A stretch of DNA of 64,000 bases from a virus. The stretch spans positions 1 through 64,000 of the IMG/VR virus record IMGVR_UViG_3300031851_000004. One strand, 5' to 3'. How positions within the stretch are numbered: position 1 is the stretch's first letter; the number at the start of each line of letters is the position of its first letter. Positions 1 through 8,277 of this stretch are shown in pieces. The notes beneath the pieces were generated by a model, which made no database searches, had not been told where the DNA came from, and saw nothing but the letters and a program-made list of their open reading frames with translations. The translations under genes were made by a program, and so were the position numbers.

Positions 1-243
1 GAAAGCCTTTCTTTAGCTTTCCAGAGTGGTGTTTACATTACTGGTGGCGCAGACTTGCATGTAGAAGGTAGGATTTTCGCAGACGAAATCGAATCTCTAG
101 ATTCCATAGTTGGTGAGTCTGGAGCCATGGTTCTTACAGACGGTAGAGATTCTGCATTGTTTGAGGGCCCAGATGAAAGCCTTGCTTTGGCATTCAATAG
201 TGGGGTTTTCATTACGGGCGGAAGTGGGTTGTATATTGATGGC
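1..243 (+). repeat. 58-codon in-frame repeat in fibre gene
   Basis: Nucleotides 1-69 and 175-243 encode the same 23-residue motif with conservative changes, giving a 174-nt (58-codon) period. Earlier units probably lie to the left of the window. Confidence 0.7.
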
Positions 244-1209
244 GAGTTATTTATAAGCGGGAAGTCGATAGAATCCTATTTCCCCGCTAACTCCAACAAT
301 AACAACAACAACAGTTCCTTAGTTACTGACCCTGATGTAGTTTACATAACAGGAGCGCAAACGATTCAAGGCGGTAAGAAATTTTTAGAGCCAATCACAG
401 GTAGTTTGTCTGGAGAGGCTCTTTATGTTAAAAGCGGTGTTTACACTAGTGGAGATCAAACAATCAGCGGAAGAAAAGACTTTGAAGGAGATCTTTTTGT
501 TAGCGGTGTGCCTTTTACCGATTATATAAGTCCTAAGTTTTATGAAACTATAAATTCTAATTTTTGGTGGAATTTTAGTACTACAGGCGTTTATTTGCCT
601 ATTGCATCAGCAGGTCACTTTCATTACAAATCACAGGGTAATGCCTCAAAAGATGCCATGGGAGCAACTGCGGTAGAGTCTGGAATGAGAATGGAAAATA
701 TAAAACTAATGAATACCGCTGGTAAAGTTAAAGGAATTACATTTTCAGTAACAAAAACAAATCCCCATGGAATACCTAATCCGCAATTTGATATAATAAG
801 CGGAAAGGCAATTGATTATAATTGTCAATCTATTTCGCCCGAAAGAGTTGATACATTTTATTTTCTTGATGAATTGGGACGAGAATCAATTGAAACTATT
901 GAATCTACGAATTTTTCTTATCCCCAATGGGAAGACACTTACAATATTTACAAAAGTAGAGTTGAAAATGCTCAAATAACATATCCGTGTTGCTACCCAT
1001 TAAACCCTGCTGGTGGAACGCCTGCAAACTATAATTCTCCTCAAAAATATATTTCTTATACTTATGATTTTGTAGAACCTAAACATTTCGAAAAGGGAAC
1101 TTATTTAGCGGTCTTAATGAATAAAGGAGGAGTTACGGGAGTTGAATGTAATCAAGGAGATATAGATCAAGCTATATTTGTATCAATGATTATAGAGAAC
1201 GAAATATAA
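1..1209 (+). CDS. Tail-fibre-like virion protein, 5' end missing
   Basis: The reading frame is open from base 1, so the true start lies outside the window; at least 402 residues are present. The N-terminal part carries tandem repeats: residues beginning ESLSLAFQSGVYITGG at nt 1 recur as ESLALAFNSGVFITGG at nt 175. Two further related units (TGAQTIQGGKKF and SGDQTISGRKDF) follow a poly-Asn linker at about nt 292-315. Short QTI-x-G-x-K-x-F repeats of this kind are common in phage tail fibres and adhesins. The C-terminal 220 residues look globular and are rich in aromatic residues, as expected for a receptor-binding or capping domain. The gene ends facing the leftward block with only 10 nt between stop codons. 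The fibre role is an inference from repeat style; no specific family was recognised. Confidence 0.6.
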   Translation, partial: ESLSLAFQSGVYITGGADLHVEGRIFADEIESLDSIVGESGAMVLTDGRDSALFEGPDESLALAFNSGVFITGGSGLYIDGELFISGKSIESYFPANSNNNNNNSSLVTDPDVVYITGAQTIQGGKKFLEPITGSLSGEALYVKSGVYTSGDQTISGRKDFEGDLFVSGVPFTDYISPKFYETINSNFWWNFSTTGVYLPIASAGHFHYKSQGNASKDAMGATAVESGMRMENIKLMNTAGKVKGITFSVTKTNPHGIPNPQFDIISGKAIDYNCQSISPERVDTFYFLDELGRESIETIESTNFSYPQWEDTYNIYKSRVENAQITYPCCYPLNPAGGTPANYNSPQKYISYTYDFVEPKHFEKGTYLAVLMNKGGVTGVECNQGDIDQAIFVSMIIENEI

Positions 1210-1219
1210 ACAAAAAAAT

Positions 1220-1573
1220 CTAAAATATTTTTTTAACTAATCCGTAAAAAATAAAAGATACTAAAGGCCAAGAAAACATTGCGCACGGAATTATAAGAGG
1301 TGAGCATGTTGTAGTTAGAAAAATAATTAAAGACACTATCCAAGATAAGTGTGTCGATAAACATAGAGGACAGGCTAAAAGTTCTCCAATATAACCGTAG
1401 TTTAAAAGTAAATGATCTTCGAGATCTTCTGTTGTGTAAATTTCAGGCTTATTTTTTTTAAAAAATATAAAAAACTTAAAGAAGTGAACTGATATGTTGG
1501 TAAACTTCCAGACGACTATTAAGTTAGAAACTATGACAGCTCCTAAAATATAATAAATAGCCTCCTCAATCAT
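1220..1573 (-). CDS. Small membrane protein with CxxC-like motif
   Basis: This 117-residue protein has an N-terminal hydrophobic segment (about residues 7-23), a second hydrophobic patch near residues 29-39, and a hydrophobic C-terminal half (about 75-112), so it is almost certainly an inner-membrane protein. In the middle lies ACPLCLSTHLSW, a Cys-x-x-Cys motif next to a membrane segment, reminiscent of small phage membrane proteins of the DUF1360 type, but I cannot confirm that family. It is the last gene of the leftward block and its start overlaps the end of the upstream gene by 8 nt. The function is unknown; a holin or envelope role is possible but not shown. Confidence 0.6.
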   Translation of the reverse strand: MIEEAIYYILGAVIVSNLIVVWKFTNISVHFFKFFIFFKKNKPEIYTTEDLEDHLLLNYGYIGELLACPLCLSTHLSWIVSLIIFLTTTCSPLIIPCAMFSWPLVSFIFYGLVKKIF

Positions 1574-1781
1574 CCATTATGTTTCTCCAGACTATTGGTC
1601 TGTATTTTTGAAATACAGCTTTTTTCCTACAAGAAGAACATCCTCCTGGAACATTCATATCTTTATTGAAATTTTCCTTTATGGCTTCGCAGTCTTTTAT
1701 TTTTTTTCCTAATTTATCTTCGCATATATTTGGCCTCAACAAAAAGGCAGAAATTATTTCTTCTCTTTGGAAAGCTTCCAT
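1566..1781 (-). CDS. Hypothetical 71-aa protein with CxxC
   Basis: This small protein has a central charged helix and a GGCSSCRKKA motif near residue 48, where two cysteines could bind a metal or form a disulfide; no partner pair is evident apart from single cysteines at about 20 and 31. It sits between two leftward genes, one nt from the upstream stop and overlapping the downstream start, so translational coupling is likely. I do not recognise a family. The tight spacing and shared orientation support it being a real gene. Confidence 0.55.
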   Translation of the reverse strand: MEAFQREEIISAFLLRPNICEDKLGKKIKDCEAIKENFNKDMNVPGGCSSCRKKAVFQKYRPIVWRNIMDD

Positions 1782-1782
1782 A

Positions 1783-2163
1783 TTACAATTCTATTTTCCA
1801 ATTCTTAGTTTCCACAGTTTTAGGCTTGTCTTTTGGGTGTTTAGCTCCCCCTCTTTTTTTAGAATATTCTTTAAAGTATTTTTGTTTTATGGGGTCAACT
1901 CCTCCATTTTGATCTGCTCTTTTTTCTGAAAGCTCAGCGCTTCTATCCATCCTATCCCCAACAGTATCCTTGTCAGATGACTTTGACACAAAATCATTAG
2001 AGCTCCAGGGGTCAAAAGAACCAACAGTATTTAACTGGGAAGTCGTGAATTCTCTTTGCCACTTCAAGCCATCTTCATCTATATAAATATGTTCATCATT
2101 CATCGACTGGAAAACCTCAATCAAGTCTTCTGTAACTGGATTTTTGTAAATGTATATTGGCAT
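1783..2163 (-). CDS. FmdB-like N-terminal domain, cysteines lost
   Basis: The first 45 residues (MPIYIYKN...IEVFQSMNDEHIY) follow the layout of the FmdB-type small zinc-ribbon family, which usually begins MP-x-Y-x-Y-x-C and continues with an F-E-x-x-QS segment. Here the expected zinc-binding cysteines are absent, so the fold may persist without metal. The remaining 80 residues are charged and low in complexity, ending in a Lys-rich tail, and are probably disordered. Phages often carry FmdB-like proteins of unknown role. It lies in the leftward block between a 71-aa gene and a glycosyltransferase. Family assignment is tentative. Confidence 0.5.
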   Translation of the reverse strand: MPIYIYKNPVTEDLIEVFQSMNDEHIYIDEDGLKWQREFTTSQLNTVGSFDPWSSNDFVSKSSDKDTVGDRMDRSAELSEKRADQNGGVDPIKQKYFKEYSKKRGGAKHPKDKPKTVETKNWKIEL

Positions 2164-2183
2164 CTGTACTAGTTACACCTAAA

Positions 2184-3269
2184 CTACATAGAGATTATTT
2201 TCAAAATAGAATCTACAGTTTTGCTATAAGTAAATTCGTCTTTTAATTTAGCTCCTTCAATATTGTATTCTTTGCTAACTTCTTCTGCTTTTGTAAAAGA
2301 TTTTAAAATTTCTTCTTCTGTAATAGTGTTTATCTCTCCTTGATTTATTGGCGAGTTTTTATTAAAAAACACCCCGTCTTCGGCTGATTCTTTTCCAGAA
2401 GGTTCGACTAATATAGAATTGCTATTATTGGCCCAGTCTTTGTGCGAAGTACAATTCATGACTATGCTCCACTTACCTAAGCAAGTCGCATTGAATGCTG
2501 GAAGGTTCCATCCTTCTGCACCACTAAGTCCAGACAAGTCAATATCAATAGCATTTAGTACCTCATTAACTTCGGAGTTTGTCTTAAGCCTTGGAAGGAA
2601 ATTTATATTACCATAAACCTTGCCTTCTAAGGTTTGACCTATAATATTATTCATTTGATCTTGCTTAAAGAATGGGTTTAAAACACAGCATGTTAATTGA
2701 TAGTCAGGGTTATTTCCATATTTTTTAGCCCAAGCTTTTATAACTTTCCCAGTATGCTTTCTTTTTTCCCATTTACCTATAATCCCAAAATGGGTTTTAT
2801 TATTTAAATACTGTTTTTTTGTATCAAAAAAATCTTCATCAAACCCTAATGGCACAGAATGGACATTTTCGCAATTGACACTTTCAAAACATTTTCTAGC
2901 ATGAGAACTACTAAAAATTACTTTATCATGCATGTCGCATGTATTTTTTTCAGTAAAAGTTGGGTTGTCTAATTCATAAAAAGAATAAAGGAAACTTCTA
3001 GCAGAAGGGGTGGACTCGCTCCCACTTATATGCCATAAAGATAGACAAGGCGTATCTTTCTTCATAGAGGTAAGTCTATTATTAATAGAACTTTCAATCC
3101 AAGATTTAAAATCTTTATCTATTTTATCGAATGCAGACAGCTCAACCTGATCGCCTATCGGAAAAATTGATGTTTTTATTTCTTTTTTGTATAACTCTCT
3201 AGCTATATTATAGGAAACATTCCCGAAAGAGAGCGAATTAAAAGGTGCTTTTAGAATTATTTTATTCAT
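2184..3269 (-). CDS. GT-B fold glycosyltransferase
   Basis: This 361-residue protein has the two-domain plan of GT-B glycosyltransferases (GT4-like). A donor-domain start appears at about residue 158 with FGIIGKWEKRKH, followed by the acidic acceptor motif region SGAEGWNLPAFNA near residue 248, equivalent to the E-x7-E motif of GT4 enzymes. It probably transfers a sugar from a nucleotide-activated donor, but donor and acceptor are unknown. Unlike the main glycan clusters it lies on the minus strand among DNA-metabolism genes, 14 nt downstream of ssb, which makes a role in DNA or protein modification worth considering. The start is the ATG at 3269. Confidence 0.75.
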   Translation of the reverse strand: MNKIILKAPFNSLSFGNVSYNIARELYKKEIKTSIFPIGDQVELSAFDKIDKDFKSWIESSINNRLTSMKKDTPCLSLWHISGSESTPSARSFLYSFYELDNPTFTEKNTCDMHDKVIFSSSHARKCFESVNCENVHSVPLGFDEDFFDTKKQYLNNKTHFGIIGKWEKRKHTGKVIKAWAKKYGNNPDYQLTCCVLNPFFKQDQMNNIIGQTLEGKVYGNINFLPRLKTNSEVNEVLNAIDIDLSGLSGAEGWNLPAFNATCLGKWSIVMNCTSHKDWANNSNSILVEPSGKESAEDGVFFNKNSPINQGEINTITEEEILKSFTKAEEVSKEYNIEGAKLKDEFTYSKTVDSILKIISM

Positions 3270-3283
3270 TTTATTATATTAAT

Positions 3284-3685
3284 TTACCAAGGTATATCTT
3301 CAAGTTCTTTTTGCAACTCAGCATCATCTTTCATTATTTCAGAAACATTATGCTGCTTGCTTGAAGATTGAACTCCTTCGTTTGGGTTTTTAGATTTAAT
3401 GCTTTTGAAAAAATCACAGACACAGATCAATTTACTCCTACTAAATCCGTTTTTATCTTTCCATGAAGATGTTTTCATTTTTCCTTCAATAAAAATTAAA
3501 GAACCTTTTTGTAGAAAATTGTTTGCATTATCTGCGACCTTATCCCAGCATTCTACCTCAACCCAAGTAGTATCCTTTCCGTAATTTATTCCTATTGAGA
3601 ATGTTGTTTTTGCTTTACCCGAATCAAACTTTTTGTATTCTGGGTTTGACGATAAGTAACCTAACGCAAGATATCTATTGACCAT
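3284..3685 (-). CDS. ssb: Single-stranded DNA-binding protein
   Basis: This 133-residue OB-fold protein matches bacterial SSB layout: an N-terminal LGYLSSNPEYKKF strand, a central TTWVEVECWDKVADNANNF segment, then GSLIFIEGKMKTSSWKDKNG, which are the standard SSB core motifs. A polar linker follows and the protein ends in an acidic tail closing with ELEDIPW, equivalent to the DDDIPF tail that recruits replication and repair proteins. It should coat ssDNA during phage replication. It starts 3 nt after the stop of the sigma-like gene and is followed by the glycosyltransferase. A second, unrelated protein with an SSB-like tail lies at 52067-52690. Confidence 0.92.
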   Translation of the reverse strand: MVNRYLALGYLSSNPEYKKFDSGKAKTTFSIGINYGKDTTWVEVECWDKVADNANNFLQKGSLIFIEGKMKTSSWKDKNGFSRSKLICVCDFFKSIKSKNPNEGVQSSSKQHNVSEIMKDDAELQKELEDIPW

Positions 3686-3688
3686 GAT

Positions 3689-4261
3689 TTATATTATGTT
3701 TTTGTTTTTTATTTTTTTAATGAATCGATTATGTATATTTATGCATCCTTGAATGCTCATGTTTAATTCATTACTGATTTTTTTCCAAGAAGAAGTTTTG
3801 TCGTCATCAGCATCAAAGTATCTCATAGAGAATATTTTAGCAACCCTTAAATCTTCTTCCTGTCTAAGTTCGTCTCTGATTTGATTTAAAGTCTCTGATT
3901 TTATAATCCCTGGTATTAATGAATCAAGAGATTTTTGAGGGTTGAAGTCGTTTAAATTTAAATTACGCTCTATCATTTTCTCCCTATTGAAGAAATTCAA
4001 ACAAATCCATCTAGCTTTGCAACCCAAGTAAGATGAAAATTTTATGCTTTTATCAAATTTGAATTCGATTGCAGCAAAATACACGTGGTAAGAGCATTCG
4101 CTTATTAGTTCTTGCTTCTTCTCTTCGTGTCTCCCGTTTTGAAAATGGTTGTGAATTATTTTATAATAAACCCCAGAGTATAAATCGTAAAGGGTTCTTA
4201 GGCTTTGATCTACATTTACATTGTCTTTTATGTTTTGTATCAACTTTCTATCCCCATTCAT
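3689..4261 (-). CDS. Sigma-70-family-like transcription factor
   Basis: This 190-residue protein resembles a short sigma factor. Residues about 65-95 (FKFDKSIKFSSYLGCKARWICLNFFNRE) match region 2, in which an F-D-x-x-x-x-x-F-x-S/T-Y-x-x-x-x-x-x-x motif binds the -10 element and core polymerase. Residues about 140-185 (FSMRYFD...SWKKISNELNMSIQGCINIHNRFIKKIK) match region 4 with a helix-turn-helix. Region 1.1 and region 3 are absent, as in compact phage and ECF-type sigma factors. It may redirect host RNA polymerase to phage promoters; several AT-rich -10-like boxes in this window lack a good -35 and could be its targets. It overlaps the kinase gene upstream by 4 nt. Confidence 0.7.
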   Translation of the reverse strand: MNGDRKLIQNIKDNVNVDQSLRTLYDLYSGVYYKIIHNHFQNGRHEEKKQELISECSYHVYFAAIEFKFDKSIKFSSYLGCKARWICLNFFNREKMIERNLNLNDFNPQKSLDSLIPGIIKSETLNQIRDELRQEEDLRVAKIFSMRYFDADDDKTSSWKKISNELNMSIQGCINIHNRFIKKIKNKNII

Positions 4262-4800
4262 TGTAAAATATTTTTCTCCCTCAAAAACTTTTCAACAATT
4301 AATGCTGGATCTTGATTTTGATCGAAATCACTCCATTTGAAATTGTAATCGCTCTCTTTTTTAATAATTGGGTCATTCTCTTTTTCTTCCAAATTCGGGG
4401 GTTCATTACCCTCTCTTTCTACATGAATACAAAACCCGCCCATTTCTTTTATTTTTAAAACTTCGTTGGGGAACCTTACATCAGTTATGAATAAATTATA
4501 ATCATGACTGTTTCTGTTTACTTCTTTTTCTATTTTATTTATCCAATACAAACCATTAGAAATTAATCTTTTTTGCATTCCATATGCTACAAGAATAGGT
4601 CTTATTATTTTCTTCTCCTCTACATCTTCAGTGAAAGACCCAATTCCAAAACTCGACCTCAAAAAGTTATCTAGTTCTTTTTTGAGTTCGTCAGCAAAAG
4701 CTACCCTAATGTTAGGTTTTTCATTTAATTTTAAATATTCAAGAAAATTAAAGAAAGAATCTTTCCCACTCCTAGCTAACCCTGCAATTCCTACTATCAT
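4258..4800 (-). CDS. Deoxynucleoside monophosphate kinase-like P-loop protein
   Basis: The protein starts MIVGIAGLARSGKDSF, a P-loop (GLARSGKD) with Asp after Lys as in phage dNMP kinases and related adenylate-kinase-like proteins. Later segments FITDVRFPNEVLKIKEMGG (about residues 104-122) and HVEREGN resemble the second phosphate-binding and lid regions of the T4 gp1-like and dephospho-CoA-kinase-like group. It probably phosphorylates dNMPs to dNDPs for DNA synthesis. It lies between dut and the sigma-like gene with 4-nt overlaps on both sides, in line with a nucleotide-metabolism operon. Substrate range cannot be deduced from sequence. Confidence 0.75.
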   Translation of the reverse strand: MIVGIAGLARSGKDSFFNFLEYLKLNEKPNIRVAFADELKKELDNFLRSSFGIGSFTEDVEEKKIIRPILVAYGMQKRLISNGLYWINKIEKEVNRNSHDYNLFITDVRFPNEVLKIKEMGGFCIHVEREGNEPPNLEEKENDPIIKKESDYNFKWSDFDQNQDPALIVEKFLREKNILQ

Positions 4801-5336
4801 AGTCCTGTGCTTCCAAACCCTCCTTTATTTCTTTTAGATTTTTTCAAGTCTTTGTTTAAGAAAATTTTTGGATGCAAGTGGTTTGTGAAAATTAATTGAG
4901 CTATCTTGTCTCCTTTTTTGTATATCTTAGACTCATCTATTCCTATAAGTAAATTTTGCCCTTCCTTCATAATGTAATAATTTTCTGGTTGCGGAATATA
5001 TTTAAATCTTACTTTTATAGTGTCTCTATATCCAGAATCTATAACACCTACAGAATTGCATATTGAAAGATTGTAGTTGCTTATGCTTGATCTTGGAAAT
5101 AATAAAGAATAAAATTCATATTCTAGAAATTCATCTTGACTTGGTTCTATAGATAAATTAGTATCGTATTCTATGTAAGATATATTTTTGTATAAATTCT
5201 CAATATACATATCTCCGCACACTTTTGGAGCACTAGCAGCAATCAGATCATAACCAGCATCCCCAGGGTTTTGTGGTGTCTTTATTTCCCCTTTTCTCAT
5301 GTAGGAAACAGATGAATTATTTATATTAAGCCTCAT
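4797..5336 (-). CDS. dut: dUTP diphosphatase
   Basis: All five trimeric dUTPase motifs are visible in order: PGDAGYDL (motif 1, residues 24-31), FPRSSIS (2), NSVGVIDSGYRD (3, with the catalytic Asp and the Tyr that stacks on the base), YKKGDKIAQLIF (4) and RNKGGFGSTGL at the C-terminus (5). It hydrolyses dUTP to dUMP and PPi, keeping uracil out of DNA and supplying dUMP for thymidylate synthesis. At 179 residues it is slightly longer than the usual 145-155 because of a loop between motifs 1 and 2 (about residues 38-75). It is directly followed by the dNMP-kinase-like gene. Confidence 0.95.
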   Translation of the reverse strand: MRLNINNSSVSYMRKGEIKTPQNPGDAGYDLIAASAPKVCGDMYIENLYKNISYIEYDTNLSIEPSQDEFLEYEFYSLLFPRSSISNYNLSICNSVGVIDSGYRDTIKVRFKYIPQPENYYIMKEGQNLLIGIDESKIYKKGDKIAQLIFTNHLHPKIFLNKDLKKSKRNKGGFGSTGL

Positions 5337-5639
5337 TTAATCCATCAAATCTATTATTTTCGAATACTTCTTCGAGAGATCATGCATTCCCGCATCAGCC
5401 AACACATCAGGTGTTAAAAAAGTATACGTATCATCCAAAAACTTTACTTCCTTGAAAGACTTACTTATATTCATAACACAAAGAGTAGGTGATAAATTTA
5501 AATCTTTCCCATATTCTAAACTAGCTTTTTCTATAGAAATAGCCGCTGCATCAGATTCATCTGATGCTGCGACAACGGATTCCCAGTTGGCACATGTTAC
5601 AAAAAAGATTTGTGTCTCCTTGTTTAGTTTCCTTAGCAT
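5337..5639 (-). CDS. Hypothetical 100-aa protein
   Basis: This is the first gene of the leftward block. It is a soluble 100-residue protein with no cysteine or zinc pattern, rich in Ala, Ser, Asp and Lys, with an N-terminal beta segment (TQIFFVTCANWESVVAAS). No family was recognised. Its ATG at 5639 lies 5 nt downstream of a good -10 box on the minus strand, so the mRNA may start at or very near the start codon. It ends one nt before the dut start. Confidence 0.55.
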   Translation of the reverse strand: MLRKLNKETQIFFVTCANWESVVAASDESDAAAISIEKASLEYGKDLNLSPTLCVMNISKSFKEVKFLDDTYTFLTPDVLADAGMHDLSKKYSKIIDLMD

Positions 5640-5644
5640 GACCT

Positions 5645-5673
5645 ACATTAACCTTCAAAGTAGAAAAACTCAA
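5645..5673 (-). promoter_or_regulatory. Leftward promoter, leaderless layout
   Basis: Read on the minus strand: TTGAGT (complement of 5668-5673), 17-nt spacer, TAATGT (complement of 5645-5650), then 5 nt to the ATG at 5639. It should drive the whole leftward block. Confidence 0.6.
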
Positions 5674-5733
5674 GCATATTTATTATTTATATATTTTATG
5701 GATTATATTGATAATATAACATTTAAATTTAAT

Positions 5734-5755
5734 TATAATATATAATATATATAAT
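5734..5755 (+). promoter_or_regulatory. Tandem TATAAT boxes before glycan cluster
   Basis: TATAAT occurs at 5734-5739, 5741-5746 and 5750-5755; the last ends 5 nt before the ATG at 5761. The -35 is weak (TTGATA at 5708-5713 with a 20-nt spacer to the first box). Confidence 0.5.
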
Positions 5756-5760
5756 ATATA

Positions 5761-6651
5761 ATGCAAAATGAAAAAAATATCTGTCTAATCGATGATTCTG
5801 TTTCGGGTGTTGGTGGAACCAGTTTGACCTTAGATGCAATCATAGAGCCTCAAAAACAAAGGGTTGATGTTCGATCAACATTGGATTTTTCGTTAAAAGA
5901 TGTTTTCGGCTATGATTTTTTTGTATTAGGAAACACTTTGAGTTTTAATCAAAACTCATTCGACGCCATCAAAATGATGATGGATGAAGATAAAAGTTTT
6001 GTTAAAATAGAGTTCGACTATGGTTACTGTCAATACAGGGGAATTATTCCTCATAAAATTTTAGGAGGGGCTGATTGCAATTGCCCTAGTTCTGGTTCGA
6101 GTAACCATTTAACTGAAATCTATAAAAAAATAAGAACTCAAGCTGAGCATATTTTTTATATGTCCCAAGGTCAAATGGATATACACGACAAGCATTTAAT
6201 CGATTTTCCAAAGATCAAAAAGAGTGTTTTATCTTCTTGCTTTACTTCAGATACTTTGTTAAAGTTCAAATCATTAAGAAAAAAAAATAAAAATAGTAAA
6301 TATGCAATAATAGATGGCAACGGAGGGTGGCATACAGAAGCAAAGGGAATATCTCAAAGCATCAAGCATGCAGAAAAAAATAATTTAGAATACGATTTAA
6401 TAAAAACAAAAACTCACGAAGAGATGCTTAATATTTTATCCAACTACAAAGGCTTAATAACTTTACCAATCATACACGACACATGCCCAAGGATAACATT
6501 AGAAGCCAGGTACATGGGGCTAGAAGTTATCACGAACGAGTTCTCTCAACACATAACTGAAGATTGGTGGAAAGGCAGCGATACCAAGGCTTTGGATTTT
6601 ACAAAATCTAGACCTAATTACTTCTGGAATAAATTGAAATGCTTAAAATAA
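5761..6651 (+). CDS. Glycosyltransferase-like protein, first gene of glycan cluster
   Basis: This 296-residue protein shows a plausible GT-B arrangement: an N-terminal Rossmann-type half (KNICLIDDSVSGVGGTS, then LKDVFGYDFFVLGNTLSF) and a second half with IIDGNGGWHTEAKGISQS at about residue 180 and LPIIHDTCPRITLEARYMGLEVIT near residue 240, where a Glu-containing motif matches the donor-binding region of GT4 enzymes. It contains several cysteines (NCPSSGSS). Donor and acceptor are unknown. It opens the 20-kb rightward glycan cluster and overlaps the next gene by 13 nt. Assignment to a specific GT family is uncertain. Confidence 0.6.
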   Translation: MQNEKNICLIDDSVSGVGGTSLTLDAIIEPQKQRVDVRSTLDFSLKDVFGYDFFVLGNTLSFNQNSFDAIKMMMDEDKSFVKIEFDYGYCQYRGIIPHKILGGADCNCPSSGSSNHLTEIYKKIRTQAEHIFYMSQGQMDIHDKHLIDFPKIKKSVLSSCFTSDTLLKFKSLRKKNKNSKYAIIDGNGGWHTEAKGISQSIKHAEKNNLEYDLIKTKTHEEMLNILSNYKGLITLPIIHDTCPRITLEARYMGLEVITNEFSQHITEDWWKGSDTKALDFTKSRPNYFWNKLKCLK

Positions 6652-7373
6652 TAATTCCTTGCTCTGGAGATAAGTCTAAAAATTTAAAAGACTTAGTGGC
6701 TAGTATAGATTCTCAAATATTTGCTCCTAATGTTGAATGTTTTTTTCTTGAAGATGAAATATCAAAAAATTTTAGATTAAAATTGGAAAAGTTGTGCGGA
6801 GATACGAATAATAAATTTTTAGTAGAAAACAATTATGGAAAAAGGCTTTATGGGTTGTTTAATATATGTAGATTTTTAGATACTTGCGATTTTTCTAAAG
6901 AAAAAAATGATACAATTATTGGAATAATAGATTGCGATGACCAACTATGGGGAAATGACTGTTTTAGTAATATTAAAAATCAATATGATTTGGGTTTTGA
7001 TTGTGTCTGGACGAACAACGAGTTAAAGGGAGTTGGTGTTAGTTTTTCTGCCCCTCTTGCGGATAATGCAGACGTATATACTCACCCTTGGGTTTCTAGT
7101 CATTTTAAAACATTTAAGCTTTCTGACTACAAAGACATACCAAAATCTAACTTTAAAGGAGAAGATGGAAATTACTTTAAAGCTTGCTATGATCAGGCAT
7201 TAATGCTGCCAATACTTCATAACATAATAAAAAGAAAGGGGAAAACTAAATTTATAGACAAAATACATTACATATACAATGGTGATCTAAATCCAGACGA
7301 ATCTTCTGAGTACAGGAAAAACCAGTTATACAATGAACATTATATTAGATCGAGGGGATATTTAAATGAGTGA
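6639..7373 (+). CDS. GT-A glycosyltransferase-like protein
   Basis: The N-terminus MLKIIIPCSGDKSKNLKDLVASIDSQ is typical of GT2-like enzymes with a GT-A fold. An acidic metal-binding motif is visible as GIIDCDDQLW (about residues 101-110), equivalent to DxD, followed by the usual D-x-V-W-T-N segment. The C-terminal part carries ALMLPILHNIIKRKGK. It likely transfers a sugar from a nucleotide donor during glycan assembly. The gene overlaps both neighbours by 8-13 nt, suggesting coupled translation. Confidence 0.65.
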   Translation: MLKIIIPCSGDKSKNLKDLVASIDSQIFAPNVECFFLEDEISKNFRLKLEKLCGDTNNKFLVENNYGKRLYGLFNICRFLDTCDFSKEKNDTIIGIIDCDDQLWGNDCFSNIKNQYDLGFDCVWTNNELKGVGVSFSAPLADNADVYTHPWVSSHFKTFKLSDYKDIPKSNFKGEDGNYFKACYDQALMLPILHNIIKRKGKTKFIDKIHYIYNGDLNPDESSEYRKNQLYNEHYIRSRGYLNE

Positions 7374-8277
7374 TTTTTTTATAAACAATTATTCTAACAC
7401 CGATGGTCCTTCTATCTTTTCAAATAGATTAAAAATTGAATTAGAAAAACAAAATTATATTTTTGATTTAAACTCAAAAAATAGATTATCGATAACTACA
7501 GGTGAGCATAAAGAAGGAGCTAATAACATTCTTAGGTTAGATGGTTTGTATTTAGATTCAGGTAATACTTTGGGAGATACAGATACTCTTAATCAACCTA
7601 TATTTGAATGTTACAATAAATTTGATCGTATAGTATTTCAATCAGAGTATGCTAAGAAAGTTTACGAAGCTTTTACCGATAAAGAAAAACCTAATAAGAT
7701 TATTTACAATGGGGTACAAGATTTATTTTTTGACAACGATGAGAGTATAGATAAACCAGAAGGCTTCGACAAAGTTATCATAGCATCTTCAAAATGGAGG
7801 AGACACAAAAGAATCGAAGAATGCATAGAAGCCTTCAAGGATAAAAGACTAAAAAATATCGCTCTTGTAATATTAGGTGGATACAGAAACGTTGATATGA
7901 AGAATGTGTTCACCTTGCCAATGATTCCCCCCTCAGACTTGCCTATGTATTACAAAATGGCTGATGCTATGATACATATATCATGGCTTGATTGTTGTCC
8001 AAACTCTGTAGTTGAGGCTTTAGCTTGTAAACTTCCTGTCATATGTAGTCATAATGGAGGAACTCCAGAGTTGGTGAAAGGTGATGGAATTGTCCTACAA
8101 CTTGAAGAAGACTACAAGTACGGAGAAAAAGTCGATTTATATAACCCACCTAAAGTTGATATTGAAACTATAATATCTGGGATTTTAAAATGCTTAGAGA
8201 TAGGACCAATAGAAACGAGAAATGATCTGAGAATATCTACAGCATCAAAGCAATATTCTGAGCTTTTTACATATTGA
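7366..8277 (+). CDS. GT4-family glycosyltransferase
   Basis: This 303-residue GT-B enzyme has an N-terminal acceptor domain (DGPSIFSNRLKIELEKQNY) and a clear donor domain beginning IIASSKWRRHKRIEECIEAF at about residue 142. The GT4 signature appears as CCPNSVVEALACKLPVICSHNGGTPELV (written in parts: CCPNSVVEALACKLP, then SHNGGTPEL), containing the E-x7-E-like donor-ribose/phosphate contacts. It overlaps the next gene by 4 nt (ATGA). Three related GT4 genes follow one another here, consistent with stepwise extension of one oligosaccharide. Confidence 0.85.
   Translation: MSDFFINNYSNTDGPSIFSNRLKIELEKQNYIFDLNSKNRLSITTGEHKEGANNILRLDGLYLDSGNTLGDTDTLNQPIFECYNKFDRIVFQSEYAKKVYEAFTDKEKPNKIIYNGVQDLFFDNDESIDKPEGFDKVIIASSKWRRHKRIEECIEAFKDKRLKNIALVILGGYRNVDMKNVFTLPMIPPSDLPMYYKMADAMIHISWLDCCPNSVVEALACKLPVICSHNGGTPELVKGDGIVLQLEEDYKYGEKVDLYNPPKVDIETIISGILKCLEIGPIETRNDLRISTASKQYSELFTY

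Noticed and set aside
1210-1219. Terminator between converging genes
   Set aside because: Only 10 nt of AT-rich sequence and no hairpin were found.
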